This document shows, one piece after another, positions 44,138-54,653 of a stretch of DNA of 64,000 bases. Within the stretch, counting starts at the first letter, position 1. Every line of letters starts with the position of its first letter. Source of the DNA: Haemaphysalis longicornis (Eukaryota; Arthropoda; Arachnida; Ixodida; Ixodidae); assembly GCA_013339765.2 (NCBI GenBank), contig CM023452.1:155786806-155850805 (forward strand). The letters are read 5' to 3'. The notes beneath the pieces were generated by a model. That model saw only the letters and a program-made list of their open reading frames with translations. It had not been told where the DNA came from and ran no database searches. The position numbers and the translations under genes are program-made.

Positions 44138-46993
44138 ATGCAACCTATGTACGTCACACCGAACGAGCTATGCGCGCACCTTGGTAATGACTACTTATCA
44201 GGTTTAAAAATTTTTCACTTAAATGCTCAATCTGTTAGAAATAAACACGAGTCCTTAGACATATTTTTCAGTCAAATTGATTTTGAGTTTGACATAATTA
44301 TGCTGTCAGAAACATGGTTCGCCGATGGTGATGGTGATGATGTTTTCACAATGCCAGGATATAACGCCTTTTTTTCAAACCGCCCAACTCGGCGCGGCGG
44401 TGGCGTAGCAATATTAGTCAAGAACGAGTACCGCTGTGAACTTCTTAAAACATTTACTTGCCCACATAACGACTATGAAGTGTTATCACTGAACATGAAC
44501 AAGTACGTCATTTCTGTTGTATATCGCCCTCCCTCTGGATCACACACAGCTTTTCTCTCGTATTTAGAAAATCTATTCCGGTTTTCCGCTCAGAATAAGC
44601 TTGAGACAATCTGTGGCGGTGACTTTAATATAGATTTGATATGTAATAGTCCTATAAAAAATGAACTAACCTGGTTGTACCAAAGCTTCGGTTTAACTAG
44701 TGTCATCGACCACCCAACCAGAGTAAGCACTAACTCTTCGACCCTGCTTGATTTTTTTCTTGTGGGTTCTCATGTTACAAATATTAAAGCTGCAGTCATA
44801 GCCTGTGATTTGAGTGATCACCTTTCCATATTTATGGCTGTCAAACAATCTAAAAAGTCTCATAAATCGGCGTCTTTCGTAAGAAACATTTCTTCTACAA
44901 ATTTGATTAGCTTTCGAGAGCAATTGCCCACAACCGACTGGACAGACGTTCTTTCAAATGAAGATGCGTCGTCAGCCTTTGAATCCTTCCTAGGAAAATT
45001 CAAATCACTTTATGACGAAAACTTTCCATATAAGCGGTTAAAGACGCCTTGCAAAATTCGCAAACCTTGGATGACGCCTGATCTCTTAGGTAAAATTAAA
45101 GTAAAATGCTGCATGTATAATGAATTTCTCACCGATCGTGACACTGATCTACTTAAGAAGTTAAAAAAATATCGCAACAAAATTAACAAAGAAATAGCGA
45201 AGGTTAGGAATAATTACTACAATACCCTTTTTGAGAAATGCAGCGGTGATTCTGCTGCTACTTGGAGGAACCTCAATTCAATTTTCCACGTTTCTAAATC
45301 ACCCACGGTAGTAACCGAAGTTACGATGGATGGCAAGCAGGTTAAAGGAAGTGCTCTTGCGAATGCTTTGAATGACCATCTTGTAAATATGACTTTTACA
45401 ACAATTACAGGCGACAGTTCTAAGTACATGAATCCTCCATGCTTAGATACAATATATATTACTCCTGTAACCGAGCAAGAAGTTTTCTCAGCAATTATGC
45501 AACTCAATAATAGTAATTCTTCCGATCCATTTGATATGCAAACACATCCCATAAAACTTGTTGCGGATATGATTGCTACTCCATTACTGCATATATTTAT
45601 TATTTGTTTTTTCTAGCGGAACTTTCCCCTCTTCTCTGCAGATAGCGAAGGTTGTCGTTATTTATAAAAAAAGGCGACAAGAACAATCTTGGCAATTACA
45701 GACCTATTTCTATTTTGCCCATCTTTTCGAAGGTATTATAAAAACTTCTGCATTGTAGACTTGCCTCTTTTACAGATAGACAGCACACACTAACAAAATC
45801 CCAGTATGGATTTCGAAAAAACTATTCCACCGAACTTGCACTTCTGGACCAAGAAGAATTCATTCTTAAAGCTATTGAAGACAAGAAATTAGTTCTTGGA
45901 ATTTTTTGTAGATTTCTCCAAGGCATTCGATTCCCTTAATAGGAAAGTCTTGTTGCAAAAATTGGAATCATATGGTATACGTGGCATAGCGCACAATATC
46001 ATCGAGTCATATTTAAGTAATCGTACCCAATATGTTTCAATAAATAATCACCATTCCTCAAAAAAAGAGACTGTGTTCGGAGTCCCCCAGGGGAGTAAAT
46101 TAGGACCTTACCTATTCAACATTTATATCTATGACATTGTTCAAATCGATCCTTCAGTTAAGTTCGTAATTTACGCAGATGATACAAGTCTATTCATTTC
46201 AGATACTAACTGTGAAGTTTTGTTTAAACGAGGAAATGAAATTTTGCTTAAGCTTGGTGAATGGGCATCGTGCAACGGACTAGCTATAAACACTGAAAAG
46301 ACCAAAGCTGTTGTATTCCGAGCAAAAAACAAACAGCTGCATCAAAATCAAACTCTTTTCCTGAACGGCTCCCCCATTGAAACAGTAAGTAGTTTTAAGA
46401 CGCTAGGAGTAACATTTTCTGAAAATATGCTTTGGGACTTACATACAGATCAAGTAGTCACTAAACTATCACGTGTCACAGGTGCACTTTACCGTCACCG
46501 AGACTTGCTTCCAATGAAAACTAGACTCTTACTATATAAATCACTGTTCTTACCATACATTGAATACTGCTTTCTTGTATGGGGTACCACTACTTCTACA
46601 AATATACATAAACTTACTAGATTACAGAATAGAATAATAAGAAATATTTCAAACGTCGTCTCTGACCACCCCGTGCGTCCTCTGATAGGAAAACTTCACC
46701 TGATTAGCATCCCAAACTTCTATGATTACCGTCTCTGCAAGAAGCTAATTACAGAAAGAAATAAAGGTACAAATAGCCTGGTTATTATGTCTAAATTATT
46801 TAAAAAAGTTCATGGACGTGTTACGAGACATCCGGAGTTATGGTCGGTCTCTTTCAACAGAACCACTTACGGAGACAATATGCTACGAAGCAGAATTCCG
46901 GTATTGCTAAACGGCCTTCACAGATTGGGGAAGGACATAGATACTTTATCTGTTAAACAAGTGTTTGAGCTATTTCTTGTGTCATACGCCTGA
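44138..46993 (+). pseudogene. LINE ORF2: endonuclease and reverse transcriptase
   Basis: ATG at 44138, 36 bp after ORF1 ends; about 950 codons. Endonuclease motifs run in order: FHLNAQSVRNK, MLSETWF, VVYRPPSG, CGGDFNIDL, LLDFFLVGS and SDHLSIF. Reverse transcriptase motifs: IAKVVVIYKK, NYRPIS-like text, QYGFRKNYST, FVDFSKAFDSLN, GVPQGSKLGPYLFNIYI and VIYADDTSLFI, the catalytic YADD being intact, followed by the thumb (LPYIEYCFLVWG) and a C-terminal segment ending at TGA 46991-46993. Damage: slips in T or A runs near 45605, 45665 and 45895, and a TAA at about 45739 where glutamate is usual. No RNase H domain. Confidence 0.9.
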
Positions 46994-47405
46994 TTTTATT
47001 AAATAAATTGTGTGTTTACTGGAAGATCGATGCCGACGTATACGTATGAAAAATTGTATTGGTCTTTCTTGCATTCGTATGTAGGTGTAAACACTTGTTA
47101 CACTTCTGACTTCCAATCATTCGGGTTACATCGGAATTTTGGCATGCATATCAAGTTGATTTTACATTTGCGTATGTATGTATCTACTGTATCTGTGCGT
47201 AACTATGTATTTATAAAATGTTGAAAAATTGACAGCATATTCTTTTGTCTATGGTTGACAACAACATGCTCTTGTATGTACTGCGCTCAATGTTGTCCAT
47301 GTTACAGGAGGCAGGAGCCTCCTCAAGCTACCGTTGGGTGGCTTTTTCTCCCGCCTCCTTGTGTACCAAAAAGCGTGAAATAAGTGCAGACTTGAAAAAA
47401 AAAAG
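46994..47405 (+). other. 3' UTR and A tail of the CR1-like LINE
   Basis: AT-rich 3' UTR ending in a GC-rich hairpin-capable segment (GGAGGCAGGAGCCTCC near 47310) and GTGAAATAAGTGCAGACTTG plus A10 (near 47394). The GGAGGCAGGAGCCTCC palindrome near the end may be the structure recognised by the reverse transcriptase; that is inference from other LINEs with 3' stem-loops. Confidence 0.65.
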
Positions 47406-49660
47406 AATCTGACGTTATCATAGGCGTTGAAAACTGCAAAAGTATGCAAACTGTGCCACTTGTCACCGATTTGGGAGGTGGTAGCAGCTTCTTACGTATC
47501 TCGTGCAGAACCACTACCCTTCTAATGCAAACAATTACTACCCCTTCCTAACGAAAGTAGAGTAAAGTGCGAAAGCTAGAAGTTCATCCAAATTTCGCTG
47601 AAAGTGCATTCAACCGATCGCCAAATATTCAAACACCCAAATTGAAAGCTAACAACGAACCCATGCGACGATTTCTCGACCACAAGTAACGCATCTACGA
47701 ACGATCTAGATGTACACGGTTACGTGGTTTATGAGATAGAAATATACTATTGCACTGTGTCTTCAGTATCCACTGGTGTGAAGTATTATTTAACACTGTC
47801 CTTTTTCGCGATTTTCAAGTAACCATTTTGACACAATGGAAGCCCGGTTTCAGAGAGAGAGATAGGAAGACTTTATGTGCGGTCCCCGGTTTCACGCACG
47901 CGCCGTGCGTCCGGAGATGTTATCAGAACCTTTCGGTACAGCAACCGGTATATGTGGAAATGTCATAATTTCTTTTCACCGAAAGCCATCGGTCCCACTA
48001 AGAAAGCTTTCGTGCCAAAGAGCATAATAATTAGCTGGATCCCGCCACATTTTTGCTGTTTGCATGCTCGCATGTTTTAACGGTTTGTTCTTGCGCGACG
48101 CGAGGTGAAGCAGCTATTACGTTATTGTCCATTAGCGTTGCACAGTCTGTCGCGTGCTTCCTTGCTATCTGCTTTGTGTAGCGTCATACCACCATGATTA
48201 GTATGCTGTGGATAACTCACAGGCATGTCACGCGGAGCTTTCTCACACGTACACGCATAAATGCTTACTTGAATGATTTCAATTGATTTTACAGCATTGA
48301 GCACTAATGCTACTGTACCAACGCGAGAGACGGGAAGGCAGCATCACGGAATACCGTTAACAGTTTTACATTCACATTAGGAAAGTCACCACCGCTTCTA
48401 CGTTGACCTCTATTTCGCTTGTTTATTGCCCTGCCACTACCTCAGCGCAATCCGTTCAATACACGGCATTATTTATGACCCCCTCATTTAAAGTGACAGA
48501 GCCATATCCTGACGAGAGCCCTGGAAAAATAACGAAGTATGGTCAGGCAGTTTGTTTCCGTGAACCCGCAACCAATATGCACGAGGACCTGATCAAAATT
48601 TTTTAATAAGGCATCCCTACCTGAATAGTGCCCATGCTCCAACTATCACGCCGACGACTAAGGCTTCAGTAATCAGGTATGTTTGTACCGCGGGCGCAAA
48701 GGCCACATGCACAGAAACACAGCAATCAAACCACGAGCCAGTTTGGAGCAACTGGAGGAGAAGGCTGCACTTTCGCATCGAAGCAAAGCACGGTGTCGCA
48801 CTGCTGAGAGCTGTCAAAGCACTCGCTAACAATGGTGCTGCTGGAGCCGGAAATGTAGGAACAAACGCCCTTTGGCCGCCGTGTCTTCTGCATTATCGTA
48901 TTTTATATCTAATGCAATCGTTTATCCCAGCTGCCCACTACCGTACCAGAGCGTGGAGGTAGAAAGCTCAGTAACACATCCGAAGCGCGCTTCTGATGCA
49001 TATGTCGGGTGTCAGGCACACAGGGCCCTCACCCACAATTTTCTTTTTGCTGCCTCGGTTTTGATTTGCAGGAGCGTCGGGGCCGCACTGCAAAAGACGG
49101 AGAGAGGGTCCACAGGTTGGCGCAGTATTCCCAGGAGATGCCTACCAGGTCGGCTTAAAGCTACAACGCTCTCCATTGCGCGCCGGGCACGGAGGGTGGG
49201 AGGAAAGCGCCAAGGAGACTCGTTGTTTTATGCTTCATGCACCAACGGTTATATTTCTAGCTCCGAGATTTCGCAGCATCAGCTTGTTGTGAGAAACACG
49301 GCGGCTTCGGATGCGCGCTGATCGTATTCCCCACCCCCTGCTTCTTGATGATATATCCCCGCTTTCTGGCCTGGGCACACGGCGCCACCGGTGCCACAGA
49401 CGGTTGTACAGAGAAAGTTATGCCTCAAGAGGCACGAAGAGGCGACCTAACGTCGTAACCGGCCCGGCGGCCAGACGCGCTTGCGCTGCTCGAAGTTCAA
49501 TTTCACCAGCGCTGCCGCAGGCTGCGCAGGTTTGGTTACTTAAGATGCCGAGTACGCATTCTCGTTTTCTTCGCCGGTGCTCCGTTTGAGATATACCGAT
49601 GCAGTCGTCGTTACAGACTAATTAAGTAGCCAGAAGGTGCTAGCGATGGGGACGTCATCG
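47406..49660. other. Interior of the hAT-like element, no gene recognised
   Basis: About 2.2 kb between the LINE tail and the right GGAAT repeats. A GA tract with AAGACTTTATGTG (near 47855) may be a minus-strand retroelement end. The frames 48872-49321 and 49311-49589 have no hAT transposase or dimerisation motif. Confidence 0.45.
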
Positions 49661-49666
49661 TCGAAA

Positions 49667-49805
49667 AATCACCATTCCATTCCCATTCCATTCCGGGAAA
49701 AATGCGATAAATTCCATTCCCAATCCATTCCACCAACCATTGTCCTAATTCCATTCCATCTCAAAAAGGTGGAATGATTCCGGAGTGATTCCAATTCCGG
49801 AGTGG
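49667..49805. repeat. GGAAT-type subterminal repeats, right
   Basis: Dense ATTCC words (CATTCCATTCCCATTCCATT and others), mirror counterpart of 42640-42795. Confidence 0.8.
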
Positions 49806-49821
49806 TAACTCCGCAACACTG

Positions 49822-50118
49822 GTCCAGGGTGGTGTCTACGCTTACGCTGTTTCCCATGCGTGTGGGGCACCCGGGATCCGTCACGAGTGTGAGGATCTCC
49901 GGTCGAGAGTCCAACCAAGCTGTCTCCCTTTGATCAATCCCTTCCTGTACCCCCATGCCGCGTGCGGTACAAAAACGCCCGTCCTTCGCCACGTCGCAGT
50001 CAATTACGGATAAGAAATTATGTTTCCGGATTAGAATACTGGTTCTGCCCGCTCGGGAACGTGTGAGGATGTAAAAACACCAAAACTGGAGGTAAACGAA
50101 CTTACCAATTTTGAGCAT
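49822..50118 (-). pseudogene. LINE endonuclease domain, upstream half
   Basis: Minus frame ends ILTLVTDPGCPTRMGNSVSV then DTTLD immediately before the hAT boundary. It continues, across the insertion, with LTFVRN at 42628. The block (F/P-TRMGNSVSxDTT-DLTF) is characteristic of I/R1-type LINE endonucleases in ticks. The region further upstream (to 50118) has an open frame, but conserved early endonuclease motifs were not recognised. Confidence 0.78.
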
Positions 50119-50159
50119 CCTCTAGAGAAGCAATTTTAGTTTCGTTGAAAAAAGCAAAG

Positions 50160-51330
50160 TCTATTTTTTCAAACCATAATGAGATCGACCAGCCAATGAT
50201 TCATTTCATGTGTAGTTAGATTTATCACATGCAATGTGACAAGCGTGACTGCTCTCTGGTGTGGTGTCGTGGTATGAAAAATTAGGAAGAACTGGCCCAG
50301 ACAGAACTGGCATCCCAGAAACTCGTGAACTCTTGCTAACAATTTCTTGTTTTTTAAAAAGCGTGAAATGAGTTGACCAAGCAAAAACACTAGCCTTTTT
50401 CATCCATTCATGTTTCAGCAGAGAAAGTGTTGGTATTTAATATAAACGAAATGCTTTTATTGGCACTAGGAGTGCTTACATGAGATAATCATCCCGCCCA
50501 GGAACAAACCTTTAAAATGATCGAGGTAGGGGTAGCGGGAACACTATACTTCCTTCAAATTCTTCGTGATGGTCTTCCTCGATACGGCATAAAAACCGCA
50601 TGGTGAGAAACTTAAACTAGTCGACTACTTCATATACCACATGTTTTACCACATGTAAAGTACCAGATCTTACATTCCCAGAATAAAGAATGAACATGGC
50701 CATAGCACTCATAGTATTCTCTCCAAGAACGCTTGCAGAAAGTTTCTGTCGCATCTCGTACGAACAAAAAGAGAAAAGCCTCTACGGCTTTTTAACCGGC
50801 TTTTATTTTTATACATCAATGTCCCATAAGGCTACCCCACCCAACCTCACCCCCAAAAAAAGTTCATAGTTGAGCACTGCCACGGAAAACACAAGATGTA
50901 TTCTCTGCACATGAACTCTTGAAGAACGAAGGACATGTGCAGTTTCCGCACGCTGCCAGTGTAGAACAAACGTTTTTGTTGATGTTCCTACCTACATGGC
51001 CATAGGAACTTGGGAGTTTGGCCAGGTTTCGGGAGCTATGAGGGACAATGTATCTGCCTAACGAATAGTAGAAAACTAACAATTTAAAGCCTGACATCTG
51101 TATACGAATTCAACCTGCAGAAACGTGACCAAAGTGAATTATGCTAGGCCAGCTGCAGACCCGCCGTGCAGAATAATGATCGGAACGAAGCAACGGCGTG
51201 TGCCCGTCTGCTTGGGGACGCCATTACTGCGTAATGGGCAAAAAATAAAATCGAACAAAATGACGTATAAACGTAAGTTATCTTCGTGATGTTCTTTTCC
51301 CCGGGGCTTCTCCTCCAGGCTGGCGTAGCG
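50160..51330. other. No gene recognised
   Basis: AT-rich; the minus frame 50864-51097 is short and unrecognised. Confidence 0.45.
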
Positions 51331-51334
51331 CTGA

Positions 51335-51560
51335 GGATCTGACCCCGGGTATCCTCAACCGACGAACTCAGCCTCCGATACAAAACTGTACATTTATTTA
51401 CAGCCCGGCGGGCGACTAAAAAACAGGACTCGCGCGGAGCTCGAAGACGACGGGCCGAGCTCTCCTGCGCCCGGACCGCGTCTCTCCGTCTTCATTTTCC
51501 ATTCCTCCTGAAGCTGAGGGCCGGGGAAGAAGGAAAAGCCAGTCGTCTTCGTCGGTGGCC
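51335..51560 (-). other. Possible solo LTR end
   Basis: On the minus strand a GC-rich segment leads to GGGCTGTAAATAAATGTACA and then GTATCGGAGGCTGAGTTCGT, resembling the R-U5 region of an arthropod LTR with an AATAAA signal. No partner copy is seen. Low confidence. Confidence 0.3.
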
Positions 51561-52054
51561 ATCCCATTTGGTGGCGGTTAGGACATCTGGTGCGAACAGG
51601 CGCGGTGTTTGTCGGAATGCGCGGCGTTCGAAAGCGCCGTGCAACACGTGCTTTCCGTTTCCGCGCTGCTCGCCCCCGGGCCCGCGCCAGTTCGTGCGTC
51701 GAAGCGCCCGACAGCGTAGTAGCAGAAAAACCACGGTTGAAGTAATTAGCAATCAGCAGATGAGGTAAACAGAAGGCGGTGCAACTGCGATGATGTAGAA
51801 AAGAAGTTTTTTAGCACCACGAGGTTCTCGCCTTTAAATAAGTAAGCCCAGTAAGGGGCCCGGGGGAATATTTAGACTTCCCGCTGCTTGTGGCATTTTT
51901 TAAATTTTGGCTGTATTTGAGCGAAGTTGGTAATACTTCGCGACCGTATACCTGTAGTTGATTGTGTGGTCTGGCTAACTGGAAAAAGGAGGCAAATATT
52001 AAAGAATTTGCGAGAAAATACAGCGTTCGTTGTTCTATTCTGCTACATCAAAGT

Positions 52055-52082
<28 letters not shown>
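52055..52082. repeat. (TA)n microsatellite 1
   Basis: Fourteen TA units directly abutting the first palindrome. Confidence 0.95.
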
Positions 52083-52086
<4 letters not shown>

Positions 52087-52363
52087 AAGGGTTGGCAGTC
52101 AAGAAAACCTCGGAAAGCAAAGGGGGAATGCGTTACGTCATAAAAGAAATGAAGAATTTTTTGAGTCAGAAAGAAAGTGGTGAAAGAAAGTGCTGAAAGA
52201 GTGGCGAAGGCCACTCTCATACAACGTGGGTTCGGATCCCACCCGGCGGGAATTTTGTCACCATTTTCTTTCTGACTCAAAAAATTCTTCATTTCTTTCT
52301 ATGACGTAACGCATTCCCCCCCTTTGCTTTTCGAGGTTTTTCTTGACTGTCAACCCTTATTTG
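52083..52363. mobile_element. Foldback element with tRNA-like loop
   Basis: Arms 52083-52183 and 52257-52363 are about 90 percent complementary (TTGGCAGTCAAGAAAACCTC against GAGGTTTTTCTTGACTGTCA and so on). The 73-nt loop carries GTGGCGAAGGCCACTCTC and GTGGGTTCGGATCCCACC. The second is an exact stem-loop with a B-box-like GGTTCGGATCC, i.e. a T-arm as in tRNAs, without an obvious D-arm. Lies between TA microsatellites. Confidence 0.8.
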
Positions 52364-52404
52364 GTCTTAAGTCACTGAGCCCCTCATTTCCGATTTCTGA
52401 TCGA

Positions 52405-52439
52405 TTATATATATATATAATATATAATCTATATATTAT
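52405..52439. repeat. (TA)n microsatellite 2, interrupted
   Basis: Imperfect TA tract between the two palindromes. Confidence 0.9.
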
Positions 52440-52510
52440 GTCAGAAGATGATGCAATGGGCCCCGGTGAAAATACCGTAGAGCGAACAGACGCACGGGTA
52501 CCAAACAAAC

Positions 52511-52549
52511 TTTATTGACAATTTCGGCCTGGGACAGGCCTTCGTCAGA
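52511..52549 (-). ncRNA. Degenerate opposite-strand hammerhead core
   Basis: Reverse complement of the same motif in the left arm: CTGACGAA, GGCCTG-TCC-CAGGCC, GAAA are intact, but the following stem III bases (TTGTCAATAAAG) no longer form the 4-bp stem seen in the right arm. Confidence 0.5.
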
Positions 52550-52576
52550 CTGAAGGCCTGTCTTCGTCAGACGATT

Positions 52577-52616
52577 CTGACGAAGGCCTGTCCCAGGCCG
52601 AAACGTCAATAACGTT
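52577..52616 (+). ncRNA. Candidate hammerhead ribozyme core
   Basis: CTGACGA (52577-52583), one extra A, stem II GGCCTG/CAGGCC (52585-52590 with 52594-52599, loop TCC), GAAA (52600-52603), stem III ACGT/ACGT (52603-52606 with 52612-52615, loop CAATA) and T at 52616 as the nucleotide before the predicted cut. This satisfies the CUGANGA...GAAA...UH consensus except for the extra A before stem II. Stem I does not pair well in this arrangement, so self-cleavage may need a dimer or may be lost. Confidence 0.6.
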
Positions 52617-52646
52617 TGTTTGTTACCCGTTCGTCTTTCGCCCTAC

Positions 52647-52648
<2 letters not shown>

Positions 52649-52691
<43 letters not shown>
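52649..52691. repeat. (TA)n microsatellite 3
   Basis: Pure TA tract of about 21 units joined to the end of the hammerhead palindrome. Confidence 0.95.
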
Positions 52692-52694
<3 letters not shown>

Positions 52695-53540
52695 ACAGAC
52701 GTGAAACATTGCGAAGGAAAACCTCAGGGCAAGGTGACCGGCCAATCCACTACCAAACAAAGGAAGACGGCGGCCGACTGGATGCGAAGGAAGAAGAAGC
52801 GGGGAGCGCGTTCTGGCAGAGAATAAACATGGTGTCTTGAGAATCGGTCGCAGGTTCATGACAAGTGGCGTAGCTGACAAGTTTTCAAGCCCCGAGGCGA
52901 CCCAGCCCCCGGACCTGCTCTCCCTCGCGGCGATCCAGCCGCAGGGACGGCCCTCAGCAGCGGCCAAGGCCTGGCACGCCTTCCAGCCCTACTGCCCGAG
53001 GTTATCGGTGGAGCCGTAGTCCCGCCGCCAGCGCGAACGCGAGCAACGCCCAGCCCCCATGTGAGCCAGCCTTGGGCGCGACCTTCCCCAGCGGCCGACG
53101 TCTTCTTGACTCGCCACTGCGCCCGCCGTTCGCGCCGTGATTTCTGCAGTTTGGATTCTCCTTCGTAAGCGAGCAACCTCTCCCGATGACGACCACTTCT
53201 GCGAACGCTAGCCACCCTTTTAAATGCAGAGAATTTCAGTAACTCACGATGTCACCCGCGTTGACGTCCGTAGGCGTCCGTAGTCGTAGTCCGCACCCCT
53301 CCCCCTACACTATATAAAACAAATACTATCCGGCGCCTGGTTTCGATCCTTCGACCCTGCGGGAGGAACGCAATGTACATGGCGCCACAAAGGCGACACA
53401 GAATGGGAGGCTACGAACGCACCTTATATCCTTGACTCATTCAAATTACTGCTGACGAGCGCTCTCTCGTCATCAGTTGCCACAAGTGCAACAACATTAA
53501 CGTAACGCAAACTACTTAACGTCGTGCGCCCCCGGAAATG
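52692..53540. other. GC-rich region, possible LTR or leader of the downstream gag
   Basis: Contains GAGAATAAACATGGTGTC (52820), which could be an LTR polyadenylation region, then a GC-rich open frame to 53019 of unknown identity. Directly upstream of the gag relic at 53760; no LTR partner seen. Confidence 0.35.
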
Positions 53541-53759
53541 CTCTGCATTTGATCGTGTCCCTCGCGAGGGGGATGTTTGACGCTACCTCTTGCAAGACCG
53601 AGTGCAACCGCCGAGAACAAGGTCCCACGAGCGGCGCGCGCGCCGTGGACTGGTGGCGCCATCTGTCAGCTGCGACGCGAACTACCATCAAGGCAGTCAG
53701 AAAACCGAACGCGCGAAATACAAACTGGGCTTTTTTGGACTGCCCAGGCCCTCAAAAAG

Positions 53760-54653
53760 ATGTGTCAGCAGCTCCGCGATACCATTCCGAGCCCGTTTGC
53801 ATCGCCCGCCCACACGGGAGTCCCCGTCTTCAGAGGGTTCAAGGACGATGCTGTTTCTTGGGTAAAGCTTACCGACGCCCTTGCTACCCATCACGCCTAG
53901 CCAGATCACACCAAACTGTTTGTTGCACAAGAACGCCTGCGTCACGCTGCCCGATCGTGGCACCTTTACGAAGGCCACTCTCACCCCACTTGGGAAAGCT
54001 GGAGCGGGGCATTAATCGCGCCGTTCAGTGGATTGTTAACCAACTACGACTCTCGCTTCATGGAAATGCGTGTCCGCTTGCAAGGCCCTAGCGAGAACGT
54101 CGCGGTCTACATCTACAACAAGCTCCGCCTTCTCGCAGGCTGCGACTTCGCCTGGGCGTCTCCTGTTGCGAGGCGGTACGTCATAGATGGCCTGGCCGAC
54201 CCCGTTCTAGCTGCATTTTTGACTGTGCAGCCACCAGATTTGAGCCCAGAAGCCTTTGTCCCTCTGGCTGTGCGACTGCAGCAGGGAGCAACGCTGCCGG
54301 CACAGGAACCTCACCTGCAAGCCTCGACGCAGACCCTGGCGAAAACTTTTGACCCTGGCCCTGACTTGCGTGATATGGCGGTGAAGGAGGAGGCAACCAG
54401 CAAGGTGACCACAATTGGGACTGAAGAAGGAGCCCCGCGTGCCGAGTCTCCGTACCAAGCCGATGACCTGCCTGCGGTTTCCTCTCTGCTGACGCCGGCC
54501 TTTCTCGCCTGTGAGCCACCGTCGCCGTGTGACACGAACTATTCCAGGGAGCTGATCTTGTCCTCAGGGGCTGGAAAAACGACAATCGAGAACCAAACCC
54601 CGAACAACTCATCCCCTCATGCTTCCCAGGCAGCACAGGACTGTTCGGCCTAA
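53760..54653 (+). pseudogene. Ty3/gypsy gag fragment
   Basis: ATG at 53760, single frame to 54653 with one in-frame TAG (53898). FRGFKDDAVSWVKLTDALAT, then LFVAQERLRHAARSWHLYEG, HPTWESWSGALI and VAVYIYNKLRLLAGCDF match the retrotransposon capsid domain (A..W...........W..F...L). The part after about residue 190 is acidic and low-complexity. The zinc knuckle and protease are missing because the frame runs into GGCCG-rich repeats at 54640. Gag forms the capsid of virus-like particles. Confidence 0.85.

Larger units (their letters stand above)
42830..47405 (+). mobile_element. CR1-like non-LTR retrotransposon, nearly full length
   Basis: Roughly 4.6 kb: a 5' UTR with duplicated block and TATA-like site (42830-43222), ORF1 (43223-44101), ORF2 (44138-46993), a 3' UTR and a short A tail at about 47394-47405 preceded by GTGAAATAAGTGC. 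ORF1 with a PHD-like zinc finger and ORF2 with endonuclease plus reverse transcriptase and no RNase H fit the CR1 group (CR1/L2/Rex-type); the exact clade is not determined. Inserted within the hAT-like element. No clear target duplication, as is common for this group. Confidence 0.85.
42629..49821. mobile_element. hAT-like DNA element (7.2 kb) carrying a nested LINE
   Basis: Left terminus CAGTGTTGCGGAATGGG and right terminus (reverse complement) CAGTGTTGCGGAGTTACC share 12 perfect bases and start with CAGTG, as many hAT elements do. Flanks are GTCCAGAG (42621-42628) and GTCCAGGG (49822-49829), a 7/8 match to the 8-bp hAT-type duplication. Both ends carry dense GGAAT/ATTCC subterminal repeats. 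Removing the element rejoins a LINE endonuclease frame, an independent proof of the boundaries. The interior is a CR1-like LINE (about 42.83-47.40 kb) plus about 2.2 kb with no recognisable hAT transposase, so the element is non-autonomous. Confidence 0.88.
52473..52650. mobile_element. Palindromic unit with inverted hammerhead motifs (Penelope-type)
   Basis: Left arm 52473-52550 (ACCGTAGAGCGAACAGACGC...) and right arm 52571-52650 are inverted copies at about 88 percent identity, each carrying the GGCCTG-TCC-CAGGCC hairpin and GAAA. The unit ends exactly in a TA microsatellite (52649-52691). Hammerhead motifs in long-terminal-repeat-like or inverted ends are an established trait of Penelope-like retroelements; no reverse transcriptase or GIY-YIG sequence was found here, so this would be only a terminal remnant or a non-autonomous form. 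Confidence 0.7.

Noticed and set aside
49311..49589. Possible host exon or hAT transposase part inside the hAT-like element
   Set aside because: No hAT dimerisation motif or DDE-like spacing was recognised in any frame.
52201..52251. Intact tRNA gene
   Set aside because: Only a T-arm-like hairpin and a B-box-like word are present; D-arm, anticodon arm and acceptor stem cannot be drawn.
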